Assembly (NCBI GenBank): GCA_019916065.1
Contig: CM034237.1
Coordinates: forward strand, 21,783,752 to 21,847,751
From: Vitellaria paradoxa
Lineage: Eukaryota > Streptophyta > Magnoliopsida > Ericales > Sapotaceae
Length of the DNA stretch: 64,000 nt
Reading direction: 5' to 3'
Positions 46,352 to 58,043 of the stretch are shown here, piece after piece. A program made the position numbers and the translations under genes. The notes beneath the pieces were generated by a model. It saw nothing but the letters and a program-made list of their open reading frames with translations. It made no database searches and was not told the DNA's origin. Each line of letters starts with the position of its first letter. Position 1 is the first letter of the stretch.

Positions 46352-49184
46352 TTATCGAGGGTCTAGTTCAGTAACTGACACTTCATTCACAGACCATTGC
46401 ATTGATTTACTTGTAGATGTATCCAAATCTAGGCCTTTTGGTGCATCAAACCCTGCTCTGGTACGAGTAAAAAATGCAGGTTGTTGGGGAAGTGACATTG
46501 AAAGTGAGTAACTGTTGAGTATCAGAACTACTGTTGCCATGGAAGGCCTCCAATTGGGATCTTCTTGGACACACAACAAGGCCATATGGATGCACCTAGT
46601 GACTTCACTTCTTGAATAAGACCCTTCCAAAGTTGGATCCATCAATTCCAATGGTCTTTCATCCCTCCACAGCTTCCAAGCCTATAACAGTTCATAATAT
46701 CTATATCACTTGTGCACACTAGCAATGATACAAGGAAATTGAAAATTGAAACCTGTGGATATTACTCACATAGCTAGGAAGGTCCACAGCATAGCCCGAT
46801 TGATAAAAGTTATTACTTTTCTGACCGCTTATAATCTCTAAAACTAAAACTCCAAAACTATACACATCTGACTTCACAGAAAATTCTCCGTGCATCGCAT
46901 ACTCCGGAGACATGTAACCACTGTAAAGTAGCACAATTAGAGTAACAACATAATAAGAAAACAACTAACTCAATTATATGTATGTATGCTATTGTTCTTG
47001 CTCAGAGGGAAGTTTTTCTGAAGAATTAGTTAGATGCTTTACATGTGCTTTTAGATAAATTCTGTTCATTAGTTCAAGTTACGCAAAAACAAATACAGAT
47101 ACATGGCACGAGTTGTGGGCTTTAAAACTTACTATGTTCCAACGACTCTACTTGTATTTCCTTGAGTTTGATCCATTCCGAAAATCCTAGCCATTCCAAA
47201 ATCTGAAACTTTTGCAGTCATATCCCTATCTAATAGAACATTGCTTGCTTTGAGATCACGGTGTATAATTCTAAGCCGGGATTCTTCATGAAGATAAAGC
47301 ATCCCTCGAGCTATTCCTCCTATAATCTTGTAACGTATTGACCAATCCAACTTTACTCGTTCTAGAGAATCTACAAATTGATCAATAAAATATTAAAGTT
47401 AGCTAGAACTAAAGAATCGATCTATTAGTGGAAATCTTGTCATTAGAAATAGATAAAAAAAAATAAAAATAAAATAAACTATGAAGTAGAGTTTGTTCAA
47501 AATTTGCCAAACCGAATATAAAGTAGTCCAGGCTCTTGTTGGGTACAAATTCATAAATAAGTATCTTTTCTCCTCTTTCTAAGCAAAATCCCAATAGCCT
47601 CACTAGATTTCTATGTTGAAGCTTGGCTACCAATACAATCTCGTTCTTGAATTCTTTTGCACCTTGCCCTGAGTTTTGAGATAGTCTCTTCACAGCTATC
47701 TCTTGTCCATTCCCAAGAGTACCCTGAGTATATAATATCCATTGAAATTTTGAAGAGAATCCTACAATGTTTTGAGGGATCGTATTTTGTAGAATTTAAA
47801 TTGAACACAACTAAGACTCTGACCTTGTAGACACCACCAAATCCACCTTCACCAATTTTGTTATCATCGGAGAAGTTGTTTGTGGCAGCTTGAATTGTAG
47901 ACAAACTATATCGCAAGGACTCTGCTGCTTCCATTTCACTAACAACTGAACAAATCAAAACACAAATACAATGAATTGTGTTAGTGTATCATTAACGTGA
48001 AACGGATACAAATCTATGTTTCATATTTGTTTGGGACTCGCCATTATCTTCGTTAGGAGCAGCATCGTATTTGTTCTTTGCTCTCCTACGAGCGAGGAAA
48101 CAGAAGCCGGCTACGAAAAGCAGAGCAGAGGCCCCTACTGGAACTATGATGGCAATGATTAACTGCGATGAGACTCCCCCATTTCCACCTGCATCAATCA
48201 AATATTGCATCAATAGAAAGCCTATGCAGGAATGAGTGCCTTTCAGTTTCATCTGAGAAATTATGACTGATGTTGCAAAGGAGATAGTTACAACTCAAAA
48301 AAAATTTATCACTCTCCCAAATCAATTGTCACCCAGATCAACTCTAATACCACTTTTCCCCCAAGTGCTGCCATAAAATTGGGACGCTTAATGGGTTTAC
48401 CTGGAGTGGTTGTTGGAGAAGGCGGAAGTGCCGCGGCGACGTTATAGAACCGGTACAACTCAAACCTCATATTACAGCTTGGATACAGAATGTAAGCGCC
48501 TCGATCTGTGGCACAGCAACCAGCAATACCCGAGACGGCTTGTACAAGGCAGCTACTGCAATCTGAACTGGCTATATCCAGTGTGCACTGAGCTAGCGAA
48601 TACACCTTTTCAATTGATGAATAGTTAGCTTCTCCAACAGCAAATCTCTTGCCCATCTCATTCCCATTCGGAGCCCGACTAGCTATCCCATTCAGTGTGT
48701 CTATCAACACCCGCTTAAACCCGTTTGGGTCTGTTACGTTTTGCGGATTTCCAAAAGGTAACCAAACTGTTTGATCGGGGATGGAGAAGAAGGACTCGTT
48801 TGAGTGACGCAACATGCACTGATCGTACCAAATTATGGCACTCAATCTGGGGCACTTTTCTACTACTTGTTTGCCGGCAGTGGTCACGCAGTCCTTGCAG
48901 ACGTCGGGGGTGACATCGCCCCGGCAGAGGAAGAGGCCGTAGGCGACGTTTGGAGGGTTCCGACCGGCGCTGGAGTTGTAGAAGCCACTGATGCGGGTGG
49001 CGTTTGAGGAGAGAATGGAGAAGAGGGCTTTGAGGTTTGTGTGGTAAGTCCCATTTAGATTGTAATAGCTTGTTTCGTTTTGGCATAGATCAGCCACATA
49101 AGTTGGGACAGCTTTGATTTTAAGGCTGAGCAAGCAAAGGATTGAGAGAGAGAGAAGGGATCTGGAGATCAAAGCGGGCTTCAT
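46352..49184 (-). CDS. Cysteine-rich receptor-like protein kinase (CRK, DUF26), intact
   Basis: Seven exons: 49184-48401, 48188-48038, 47938-47824, 47723-47513, 47370-47133, 46920-46770, 46681-46352. All junctions are GT/AG and sum to 1,980 bases, 659 codons plus TAA. Residues 1-25 are a signal peptide. Two DUF26 domains follow with C-X8-C-X2-C at 87/96/99 and 200/209/212. A membrane helix spans about 271-293, then the basic stop RRRAK. The kinase has GEGGFGGV (341-348), lysine 362, glutamate 378, HRDLKASN (457-464), DFG (477-479) and SPE (504-506), all present, so an active RD Ser/Thr kinase is expected. CRKs sit in the plasma membrane and act in pathogen, redox and stress signalling; the ligand of this one is unknown. 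The exon 3 acceptor is the second of two nearby AGs; the first would bring in a stop. Confidence 0.95.
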
Positions 49185-49680
49185 TCGGAGCTCTTAGGAA
49201 TCATATGTTTTTTCTTTTTTCTGTTCTGAAATCAGATTTAGATATGGTGAGGAGTTGAATTGAGAGGTGAGGATGGTACCTTTCGAAAAAACAAAAATGA
49301 AGAAGGGTGAGGATGGAAATTTAACATGCCATGGACCTAACTTGCTAATAATTTTTTGAAATTGAACTAATTAATTGTTGCGTTTGTGTGTTAAAAATTA
49401 ATGAGGAATTTTAAAAATTTTTACAAATTTTTATTTTGTTTTACAAATTATAAAATTTATAAATTATTTTATTATATCTCATTATTATTATTATTATTAT
49501 ACCGTTCCGAGCGCATCCAACAATGCCAAAGCAGATTGAAATCTACTGGGTCCCGGCCTTGTCTCATTGCGCTATTTGTTTTTGTGGTGGAAAAAGGGGG
49601 GGGGGGGGGAGACGAGAGACAAGACTTTCCGATGCGGAAACGACTGGGATATGATGTGATGGTTCAGTGGGGTTTACTCG
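49185..49680 (-). promoter_or_regulatory. Upstream region of the intact CRK
   Basis: It matches the paralogous promoters at 27238-27600 and 29591-29940 but with two additions: a 38-base insertion bounded by gtgaggatgg repeats near 49275-49315, and the segment at 49353-49523. A G run (49596-49609) lies farther upstream. No TATA box could be assigned with confidence. Confidence 0.55.
49353..49523. mobile_element. About 170-bp insertion in the CRK promoter
   Basis: Both paralogues read straight through here (ttaataacaaagcc and ttaataataaagcg), whereas this copy has extra sequence from tttttgaaattg to gcatccaacaat. The two ends share attgttg in inverted orientation, as in a small MITE. It ends 168 bases upstream of the ATG and includes an (ATT)n run at 49481-49500. 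Confidence 0.6.
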
Positions 49681-50189
49681 ACGTGGGGGAGGGGCACTCC
49701 AGTCGCTCCTGATTACGGGGGCTGCGGCCGAACCAAAACGCTACCGTTTTATTTATTATTATATTTTGTAAAAATCAACGAAAAATGGCTGAGGGTGGAA
49801 TCAAAACTTCGCCTCGGTAGTTGCAGTTAAAGATTTACTGAAGCGGCAGCAATAAACGTAGAGTGACGTGGTTCCGTGATTTTTTTAATTTAAAATGATA
49901 TTATTTTATTTAAATACAATAGATTAATTTATGTTATGATATTTTTTATTCAAATACTTATTTAAATACATCAATTTATATTTAAATATAAAAAATTTAA
50001 AAGAAACAATTTTATTTTAAAATATGCATCACAACGACGTGGTTTTAACACTACCGCAGCAGCGATTACAGTGACTCTTACTGCAGCCCCTCTTCTCGCG
50101 TCAAACTCGCGCCAGACGAAGGGTGAAAGTGCCAGATGGCCGTATCGTCTAGAACACAATCTCGCAATAAATTTGATTTGTTTATAAAA
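49681..50189. other. Non-coding stretch, possible degenerate MITE
   Basis: No gene. Two GC-richer patches (49790-49885 and 50030-50150) flank an AT-rich core and show weak inverted similarity around gcagt...gcggcagc; this is too weak to call. Confidence 0.35.
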
Positions 50190-51137
50190 TGAAAGAACTT
50201 TTGATAATGTTTTTATTTTTTGTTTTTTTATTTATATTTTAAAAATTTTATAAATAAATAATAAAAATATATTTATTAAATTTATTTATTTTTTTATTTT
50301 AAAACAATAAAAACTTAAACAGAAAAATAAAAAAAAAGATATATTTTCACTCTATTTTTTTCTATTACAAACATTTTATTAATTCTGATACTTTGTCTAT
50401 TTTTGTTATATCATATTAGAATAAATTATTATATTCAAATATTTTATTACACTAAAATTATTTTTTATAAATAATGTAATCAAATTAAATTAATTAAATT
50501 AATATGTAATATCTGTTATTATTTTATTTCTAATAAATAATTAAATAAAATTAGTAAAATAATTAATAAGAAATGTATATTATTAAATTATTTTCAATAA
50601 ATAGTAAAATATATTAATTTAACTTAATAAATAATTTAATTAATATAAATATACTTGATTAAATTATTTTTAATAAATATTATAATTAAATTATTCAATT
50701 TAATTTAATAATTAATTTAAATAATAATAGACACATTTTATTAAATTATTTTTAATAAATATCATAATTAAATTATTTAAATTATTATGAAATGTATTTT
50801 ATTCAATTATTTTTAGTGAATAATATAATTAAATTATAGTTAATATATTTTATATTTACTGGATTAAATGATATAATACTTATATTTTATTCAATTGTAT
50901 TTAATATATAATATAATTAAATTAATATGAAATATATTTATTAAATTCAATTAATTTTTAAAAAAATTATAAAATTAAATATTTTATGAAAATATAAAAT
51001 TAGTAATTGTAAATAAAATTGTATTTCCAAACGCAGTTTTAGTTTTTATTTCAGAAAACAACAACAGAAAATAAAAAATAAAAAATATAAACATATAAAT
51101 ATTAACAGAAAACGTCAGTGTTACCAAACTGCTCCTA
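50190..51137. mobile_element. Family X Harbinger-like copy 3, inverted
   Basis: Opposite orientation to 3397-4435: it runs from gaacttttgataatg to gttaccaaactgctcc. The interior has the same run of taattaaatt-type sequence and a tttgtctatttttgtta block matching the reverse complement of 4030-4060. The ends are degraded. Confidence 0.6.
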
Positions 51138-51239
51138 AGCGTCTGAATTTCACTTTAAATTTCTTTTAAAACACTTTTCAAATAATTATTTGATTTTTTT
51201 TATATGCAAAGAATTTAATATTACAAAATAATAAAATAC

Positions 51240-52135
51240 ATTTAATTTTGGTAAAATTCACTTTGTACTATAATGTTTTCTCGAGATTTTATTTCAAAAT
51301 TTAATTTTTTTTAAATAATTAAAGATATTATCTTTTAATCAATTATTATATAGAGTATTAACAATTATTTTATCCTTATACTTTCATTAAATGGTTTTTG
51401 ATATAAAATTAACAAAAAATTCATAAGTTTTGAAAAAGTTAAATCTTCAAGTTTTATATTTTCATTAAATGGTCATTGAAATCTTATTTTATAATTAACT
51501 AAAAATTCATAATTTTTAATAAATTTAATTAATAATGTATTGAATATTATAAAATATTGAAATACATTTAATTTTATAAAATTAATAGGTGAAATTCACT
51601 TTACAATGTAAGCTTTTTTTTTTTAATTTTATTTCAGATTGAAATCCTATTTTATAATTAACTAAAAATTCATAACTTTTAATAAACTTAAGTCTTAAAG
51701 TCTATAACTCATTAAAATTTCATAAAATTTTCAAAAACTTACTTGATTTTTTTTTACATGTAAAGCATTGAATATTATAAAATAATAAAATACATTTAAT
51801 TTTATAAAATTAATGGGTGAAATTCACTTTACATTGTGAACTTTTTTCAAAATTTTATTTCAAAGTGCAGTTGTTTTCCTAAAAATTAAGGACATTATCT
51901 TTTAATCAACTACCATTTAACACAAGTGTAAAACTTTAAATTTAAATTTTTTAAAAGTTGTGAATTTTTAGTTAATTATAAAATAAGATTTCAATAACTA
52001 TTTAATAAAAGTAAAAAAGAAAATAATTGTTGATACTATATATTACAATTGATTAAAGATAATATCTTTAATTATTAAAAGACAAAAATAAACCCTAAAA
52101 TAAAATTAAAAAAAAAAGTATACAGTGCAAATCCA
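51240..52135. repeat. Foldback sequence with long inverted arms
   Basis: 51240-51400 and the reverse complement of about 51960-52130 share, in order, attaaagatattatctttta, then a caattatt..tat block, then attaacaattatttt, then aaaattca. The motif ggtgaaattcacttta also recurs directly (about 51587 and 51813). No coding sequence. It is likely a decayed foldback or MITE cluster that formed the junction for the copia relic to its right. Confidence 0.6.
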
Positions 52136-53800
52136 CTTTGTACCTATAACATTTACATGTGAAAGGCGAGGAATGAGTGTCCAAACATCATTTCTAATGA
52201 ATTGCCCTCACTTTTTTTGCATAGCATTCAACCAGAAATCATCATTTAGGACTTCATTCACATTCTTAGGTTCTAATGCGAAGATATAACAAATGTGGGA
52301 TACCTTATTTTGTAGTTGCCTTCTTGTCTTCATCGGGTCCCTCATATCTCTAATAACCTGAGATGTTGGATGGTTGAGCTTGATTCTAGCCGATGGCTCC
52401 AATTCTGAATTTTTATCAACGTCCTTGTGTGTCATATCACTTGCATCTATTAAAACTTTAGTTTGTTCAATTGGAGTTGTTATGGGTAACCCATCATCAT
52501 TATCATCCTATTGAACAGTAGAGTAAAAATTAGTATCATCGATTATCACATGTATAGATTCCATAACAGTGTTAGTTTTCAAATTGAAAACTCTAAAAGC
52601 ACGATTGTTAGAGGAATAGCCTAGGAAGATTCCTTTATCGCTTCGAGAGTCAAACTTGCCAAGTTGTTCTCTATCCCTAAGGATAAAGCACTTACTCCAA
52701 AAAAACTCAAAAATACTTTACACTAGGCCTCTTACTGTTCCACAGTTCATAGGGGTTTTGTTTAGTTCTAGGTCTAAGGCACACCCTATTGACTATGTAG
52801 CATACAGTATTAATAGCTTCAACCCAAAACTTCTTTAGCAATGAGCATCCATGAAATAACACTTGAGCCATCTCTTGGAGTACTCTGTTCTTTCTTTCGA
52901 CTACTCCATTCTGCCGTGGAGTCTTTAGTGCTAAGAATTCATGTTTTATACTATTTACGTCACAAAAATCGCTATATGAGGAGTTCTCAAACTCCTTCCC
53001 ATGATCAGTCCTGATTCTTGTGATGCATCCAATTCTTCTTTGTCTTTTCTTATTACAATCTCAAATACAAGTTTCTAAAGAAAATCAATCCATGTGAAAC
53101 GAGTGTAATCATCAACAATATCAAAATATATTTTTTTCCACCTAAGCTTTCACTATGTGTGTGTCTCATTAAATCAATGTGTACCAAATCTATTGACTCC
53201 TTAGTTGTTAAACTTTGACTCTTTTTATATGCAGTTTTAATTTGTTTGCCTATTTGACAAGGCCCACACGCACCCTTGTGGTCTTTTCCCAATTTTGGTA
53301 AACCTCTTACCAACTCAGACTTAGACAATTGATTTAAAGCTTTAAAATTTATGTGTCCAAGTCTTTGGTGCCAGAGGTCTTACTCATTTAAACTAGCAAA
53401 ATTACATATAAGACCTTTTGCATTGGACACATCGTAACAGTTGTCAGTAGTGCAAATGCCAATTAAAATAGTTATTCTATGAGAATCAAAAATTTTACAG
53501 TCAGATTTTAAAAAATGAACAACATGTTTGGTATCGTACTATTGACTTATACTAATCAAATTTGCCTGTAAACCTTCAATATACAGTACATCTTTTAAAC
53601 ATTCTAAACTTGGGGTCTTTATATTTCCTTTACCCAAAACATAAGATGTATTGCCATCACCTTCCTCAAAGTTTTGAAAATTTGTGAACAAATTCTTATT
53701 CCCACTCATATGTCTATAGCAACCACTGTCAAGGTACCACAGTTTAAGTTTAAGGCTTTTAAGGTTGTGTGAACTATAATATAGTTTCAATTAATTTTTT
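52136..53800 (-). pseudogene. pol relic of SIRE/Maximus copia (element E)
   Basis: Minus-strand order: protease WYLDSGCYRHMSGNKNLF (about 53735) with DSG in place of the usual DTG; integrase zinc region and HIDLM near 53200; a stretch equivalent to the integrase C-terminus (52500-52900); then the start of reverse transcriptase, RNDVWTLIPRLSHVNVIGTK (about 52185-52130), where the element ends abruptly. Several stops and frameshifts. The catalytic part of reverse transcriptase and RNase H are missing. Confidence 0.8.
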
Positions 53801-54187
53801 TTTTATCCATGCAGTTCTAGTTTTTAAAGTTTTATTCGCAACCTTGATTTTTGAAACGTGGTTTTTGATAGTTTGTTTTTTAAATTTAGGACTAGCTTTC
53901 TAAAAGAATTAATGAACGAGAGGGTGGATAATAAGAATTTTTAGCTGTCCTATATGAGGGATATTTAAAGTCAAGAGGGGAGTTGTAGTTGCTTAACATG
54001 TCAAACTTGTTGTAAAAATTGTTATTATAGTTTTGACAATTTCAATTTACAGGTTTTCTTTGATTAACATAAGTTACGGGTAGATTTGTAGTTCATAAAG
54101 TTTATGAAAATTCAATCTTATGTGCCCAAGAATACCATAATGATGACATATAAGAATGAATTTTCTTTAACAATTGAAAGGCATAGC

Positions 54188-55880
54188 TTAAAATCTTTGA
54201 AAATTGTTTACAGACCAGTTACCTTTCAATTGCTTGAGTGGTTGAGAAGTTGTTTTCACATTCTGAGAAGTAGCAGACTTTTGAGGTTGGATCTTTATCA
54301 CTTTGGTCTTCTGAACGCTTGTGGAGGCTTCTTCCATTGTTTTCTTCTCTCCAGTGTATCTAAGTCCCCTTTTGTCACTTGGGCTTCTTTGCATCCCCAG
54401 TATGTCATCTAGTTTAGTGGATGCTGTATTCATCTTGGATTGTATGGATTGCATCATTGCATGTGCACCTTTCAGTTTATTGTCTCTTTGTTCCAATTTG
54501 CTCTTGAGAGCTACTATCAAGTCATCTTGAGTATTCTTGCTTGCTTCAAGCCCTTCAAATTTAGCTTGTAATTCTTCCAAGACAATCTTCAGGCTGTTTC
54601 TCTCCCTTTTCAACATTTTGTTCTTTACTGTCAATTTTTATTTTGTTTGTGAAGCTTTTGAAAGTCTTGATATAGTTGTTCATAGACATTTTCAAAATCT
54701 ACTTCTTTACCTTCACTTTCATGTTCTGATTCTGTTTCTGAAGAGTATTCCTTTAGGCTTTTTGAACCAGATGAGTCTTTTGAATTCAAAGATGCCATGT
54801 TTCTTGCCATGAACACTATAAAATTTTCTGGAAAGTCTTCTGAGGATGATGAAGTACTCGATTCATCTATGTCATCCAAGATTGAATTCAGAACCTTTTT
54901 CTTGTTCTTCTTGTTTCCAAAATCTTGAGCTATATGACCATAACCTTAGCATTCGTAGCACTTCACTCCTTTAAACTTGTTCTCATTCTTTTTGGGTTCA
55001 AAAGACTGCTCACCCTTGGATTTATTGTTCTTTTTAGCCTTTTCAGACTTTACACCTTTCTTCTTGAAGAATTTTCTAATTTTCTTGATGTATAAAGCAA
55101 CTTCTTTAATGGATAGAATTGAGTCATCGTTGGACGATGAATCATCTTCTTTAACAGTTTTAAGAGCAACACCCTTCATCTTCTTGGGTTTTATTATGTT
55201 GGCTTTATAAGTCTGTAGAGAGCCAACCAAGTCTTCTACTCGCATTGTATCAACATCCCTGACTTCCTCGATAACTGTTACTTTTACTTGAAAGAATATA
55301 TGTAGGGAGCAAAAAATCTTACTTACAATCTTTTGATTGGGAATTTGTTCTCCAAGATTGAAGCTGGTGTTAACGATATTGCTGGGCTTTGTATAAAAAC
55401 TATCGAAGGATTCATCTTCAAACATCTTCAAGTTTTCAAACTTTGAAGTTATTTTTCTGCAATTTGGACTTCTTTATTGTGGAATTGCCTTCATGAGTTA
55501 ATTCAAGAATTTTCCACGCCTTCTTAGCAATTTCATAGCTTGAGATTCTTCTGAATTCATTAGCTGAGACTACACAGATAATAGAGTTTAAGATTTTGTA
55601 GTTCCATTCTACTCTTTTTTGCTCTACTCTGGTTTAAGTATCCATTGGCTTTTCTACCATCATGTTATTAATAGTATGAGTCGGTTTTACCCAACTGTTT
55701 TCAATGGACAGCCAAACATTAAGTTCAAAGAGATGAAATATGCTCTCATGTGAACATTCCAATAAGCGTAGTTGGTACTGTCGAACCACGGAGGTCTAGT
55801 GCTCGAATCGCCTTCTCTAGGGGGATCCATCTAGCAAGTAACAAGATCACGTTTTTCTCTAAAAAATGAACCTGCTCTGA
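54188..55880 (-). pseudogene. gag relic of SIRE/Maximus copia (element E)
   Basis: It starts just inside the PBS. From 55431 the frame reads MKMFEDESFDSFYTKPSNIV, then NLGEQIPNQKIVSKIF and RVEDLVGSLQTYKANI, a clear SIRE/Maximus gag core. A lysine-rich stretch leads to a zinc knuckle (KCYEC, then GYGHIAQDF after an in-frame stop; last cysteine lost). Serine/glutamate-rich sequence (54879-54631) and a coiled coil (54634-54188) follow. Interrupted by stops and frame changes. Confidence 0.8.
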
Positions 55881-55885
55881 TACCA
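55873..55885 (-). other. Primer-binding site of element E
   Basis: The plus strand gctctgatacca is the exact complement of tggtatcagagc and lies 3 bases from the LTR edge. Confidence 0.9.
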
Positions 55886-55887
55886 AT

Positions 55888-56702
55888 TGAAAGTTCGTAA
55901 TTTGCTAGTGATCCCAATCAATCAACTACATACACAAGATTGTAGAAGGTAGTATAAAAGAAACGAGGAAACCCACACAGGGAAATCCCAAAAATTTTCA
56001 CTAAAATCAAATGTTGGTTACAAACTCTAATATCTCGATAAATCAACTCTTCGACTCTATACTCTATTGATGTTTGCTCAAATCCTCGATTTATCAACTC
56101 CTTTAGCGAAAAGCCTCTGACTTCTCAAAGGCACAACACCGAATCCTTGGCAACTCACTTGTTGAATCCTCAGCACTTCAAAGATTTGAACTCCTTTGAA
56201 TCATATAGATGCAAAGATCTTTTGGCTAAATGATTGAGAGAATAATGGGATTTTTGGCCCACAATCTCATGTATATTCTCTTTGTGTAGAACCCTAGATA
56301 CGTCCTGAGGATATATATAATAATACTGGGACATTTAGGGTTTAGGAAACAACGTTTGTGTGCTAGAGCTTATTCATCGAGGGAAGTTCACACCCGCGCC
56401 TATTCGATGGCCTTCCCGCGGCCATCCTATAGCCATCTCGTGAGTTAGTGGGGGCTTCCCATATGGCTAAATTTCTGAATTATACTCTCGGCTTTATTTC
56501 ACGGATACCTGCGGCTATGCAGTGGTCTTCTTGCGTTATTGGGGTCTGACTTTGTTTAGCTTTCTCCAAACTTCTAAGATTATGCAGAAGCAGTTTTTTT
56601 AAGGCCTTTATACTTCTATTTGAATTAGGACTCTAGTATCTTAGCCTACACTAAGTTTAGAGTTACAGAGTTTTTCTTTGGCCATAGATTTGCCAATTTA
56701 CA
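55888..56702 (-). mobile_element. 5' LTR of element E
   Basis: Read on the minus strand it starts tgtaaattggcaaatctatg and ends cgaactttca, 815 bases, TG...CA. A tatatatcctcagg stretch near 56310 is a probable TATA region. The 3' LTR is missing; the element is cut in reverse transcriptase at about 52135. To the right the DNA is a family X element. Confidence 0.8.
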
Positions 56703-57310
56703 ATTTTTTTAATAGTAATATATTTTTAGTTTATTTTTAATAAATAATATAATTAAATTAATTTTATCAATATGAAATACATTTTATTAAATTATTTTTA
56801 ATAACTAAAAAAATTAGATTAATTTAATTTAATTAACGTTAAATACATCTTAGTAAATTATTTCTAATAAATATCATAATTAAGTTATTTAAATTATTGT
56901 GAAATATATTTTATTCAATTATTTTTAATGAATAATATAATTAAATTTTAATTAATATATTTTGTATTTACTGAGTTAAATGATACAATAATTATATTTT
57001 ATTCAATATTTTTAATTAATAATATAATAAAATTATAATTTAATATAATTTATATTTATTGAATTAAATTATTTGATAAATAATTTAATTTAATTAAACT
57101 AATTAAATAATTTAAAATAAATTAATATGAAATATATTTTATTGAATTCAATTAATTTTTTAAAAAACTAATAAAATTAAATATTTAATAAAATAAAAAA
57201 ATTAATAATTTTAAATAAAATTACATTTCCAAATACAATTTCAAATTTTATTTTAGAGAAAAATCGACAATAAAAATTACAGCACAAAAAATATAAACAA
57301 ATAAATATAA
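56703..57310. mobile_element. Family X Harbinger-like copy 4 (partial)
   Basis: It matches 50640-51090 in the same orientation (for example ttaaattattttta and ttaataatataattaaatt blocks, then atttccaaa and ataaaaattacagcacaaaa). The left end is missing where the copia LTR abuts it, so the LTR element may have inserted into this copy. Confidence 0.55.
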
Positions 57311-57340
57311 ATGACAAAGCATCAACATTATCAGCGGACA

Positions 57341-57590
57341 TACGTGTTAGTGCTTGTACGTTACATTTACGAAAAGCCGTACGATGTTATTGTAAGGGCA
57401 AAAACGGAAGAGCAGATAGATTAGAGGTTACATTGCATAATTCAAAAACTGATAATTTAATTCAAACAACCCCTACGTGTTAGTGCTCGTACCTTACGTT
57501 TACGAAGAGCCCGTCGATGTCATTGTAAGGGCAAAAACGAAATAGTAGATAGACTAGAGGTTACATTGGGGGGGGGGGGGGGCGGGGGAA
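57341..57590 (+). repeat. 133-bp tandem repeat derived from the CRK 3' flank, and G run
   Basis: Two copies start tacgtgttagtgct at 57341 and 57474. Both contain gtaagggcaaaaacg and agaggttacattg, which also occur in the CRK 3' flanks at 11806-11870 and 45360-45425. The second copy ends in a run of about 16 G (57568-57583). Confidence 0.8.
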
Positions 57591-57849
57591 CTTTGACCAT
57601 TTCAAGTTAAGCTTTAAAAGAAAAAAAAAGTTGCCCTTAAATTGACCAACAACTTAATTTGCATGTGCATGGGACCCAAGTTCATATTCTCCACTCGTTT
57701 CCTCACCAAATATCTAGACCCATCTTCGAGGCAAGCTCTTGAATGAAGACTTCCATCACCGTGCGCCCATCTTCAAATTTCTCTAGCTAGAATCCTAGTA
57801 TTTCGTCGCAAGTTTATAATCATCATCGCAACCAAATCTCAACCACAAT

Positions 57850-58043
57850 TTCCGATTTTTTATTGCCCAAGCACCACTACTTACAGTCCAAACATGCAGC
57901 ACCTTTCAAGCCAACCTCAACATCCTATTCTCTGCTCTCTATTCCAACGTCACCCGAACAAATGGCTTTTACAATTTCACCACCGGTCGCGAAGCCCCTG
58001 GGATTGCTTACGGACTCTTCCTTTGTCAAGGTGAAATCATTTT
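57850..58043 (+). pseudogene. CRK DUF26 fragment on the plus strand
   Basis: The sequence encodes a first DUF26 start, CPSTTTYSPN, then after a four-base frameshifting insertion TFQANLNILFSALYSNVTR, NGFYNFTTGR and GIAYGLFLCQGEI. The intact gene has [29 protein letters not shown] and [12 protein letters not shown] at residues 46-91. It stops just after the first cysteine of the C-X8-C-X2-C motif and runs into non-coding DNA. It is opposite in orientation to the other CRKs and closer to other CRK subfamily members (CPSTTTYSPN is absent from the two nearby paralogues), so it is an older relic. No signal peptide or kinase is present. Confidence 0.85.

Noticed and set aside
47938..47953. Alternative exon 3 acceptor of the CRK 11 bases earlier
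   Set aside because: Using the CAG at about 47950 puts TAG in frame; the next AG at 47940-47939 keeps the frame and fits the exon length of the family.
48410..49086. Overlapping open frames on both strands within the intact CRK exon 1
   Set aside because: They are shadows of the 784-base exon; the CRK frame alone has a signal peptide, cysteine motifs and consistent splice sites.
49790..50150. Possible MITE with GC-rich inverted ends
   Set aside because: Inverted similarity is only around gcagt/gcggcagc, with no clear target duplication; too weak to list as an element.
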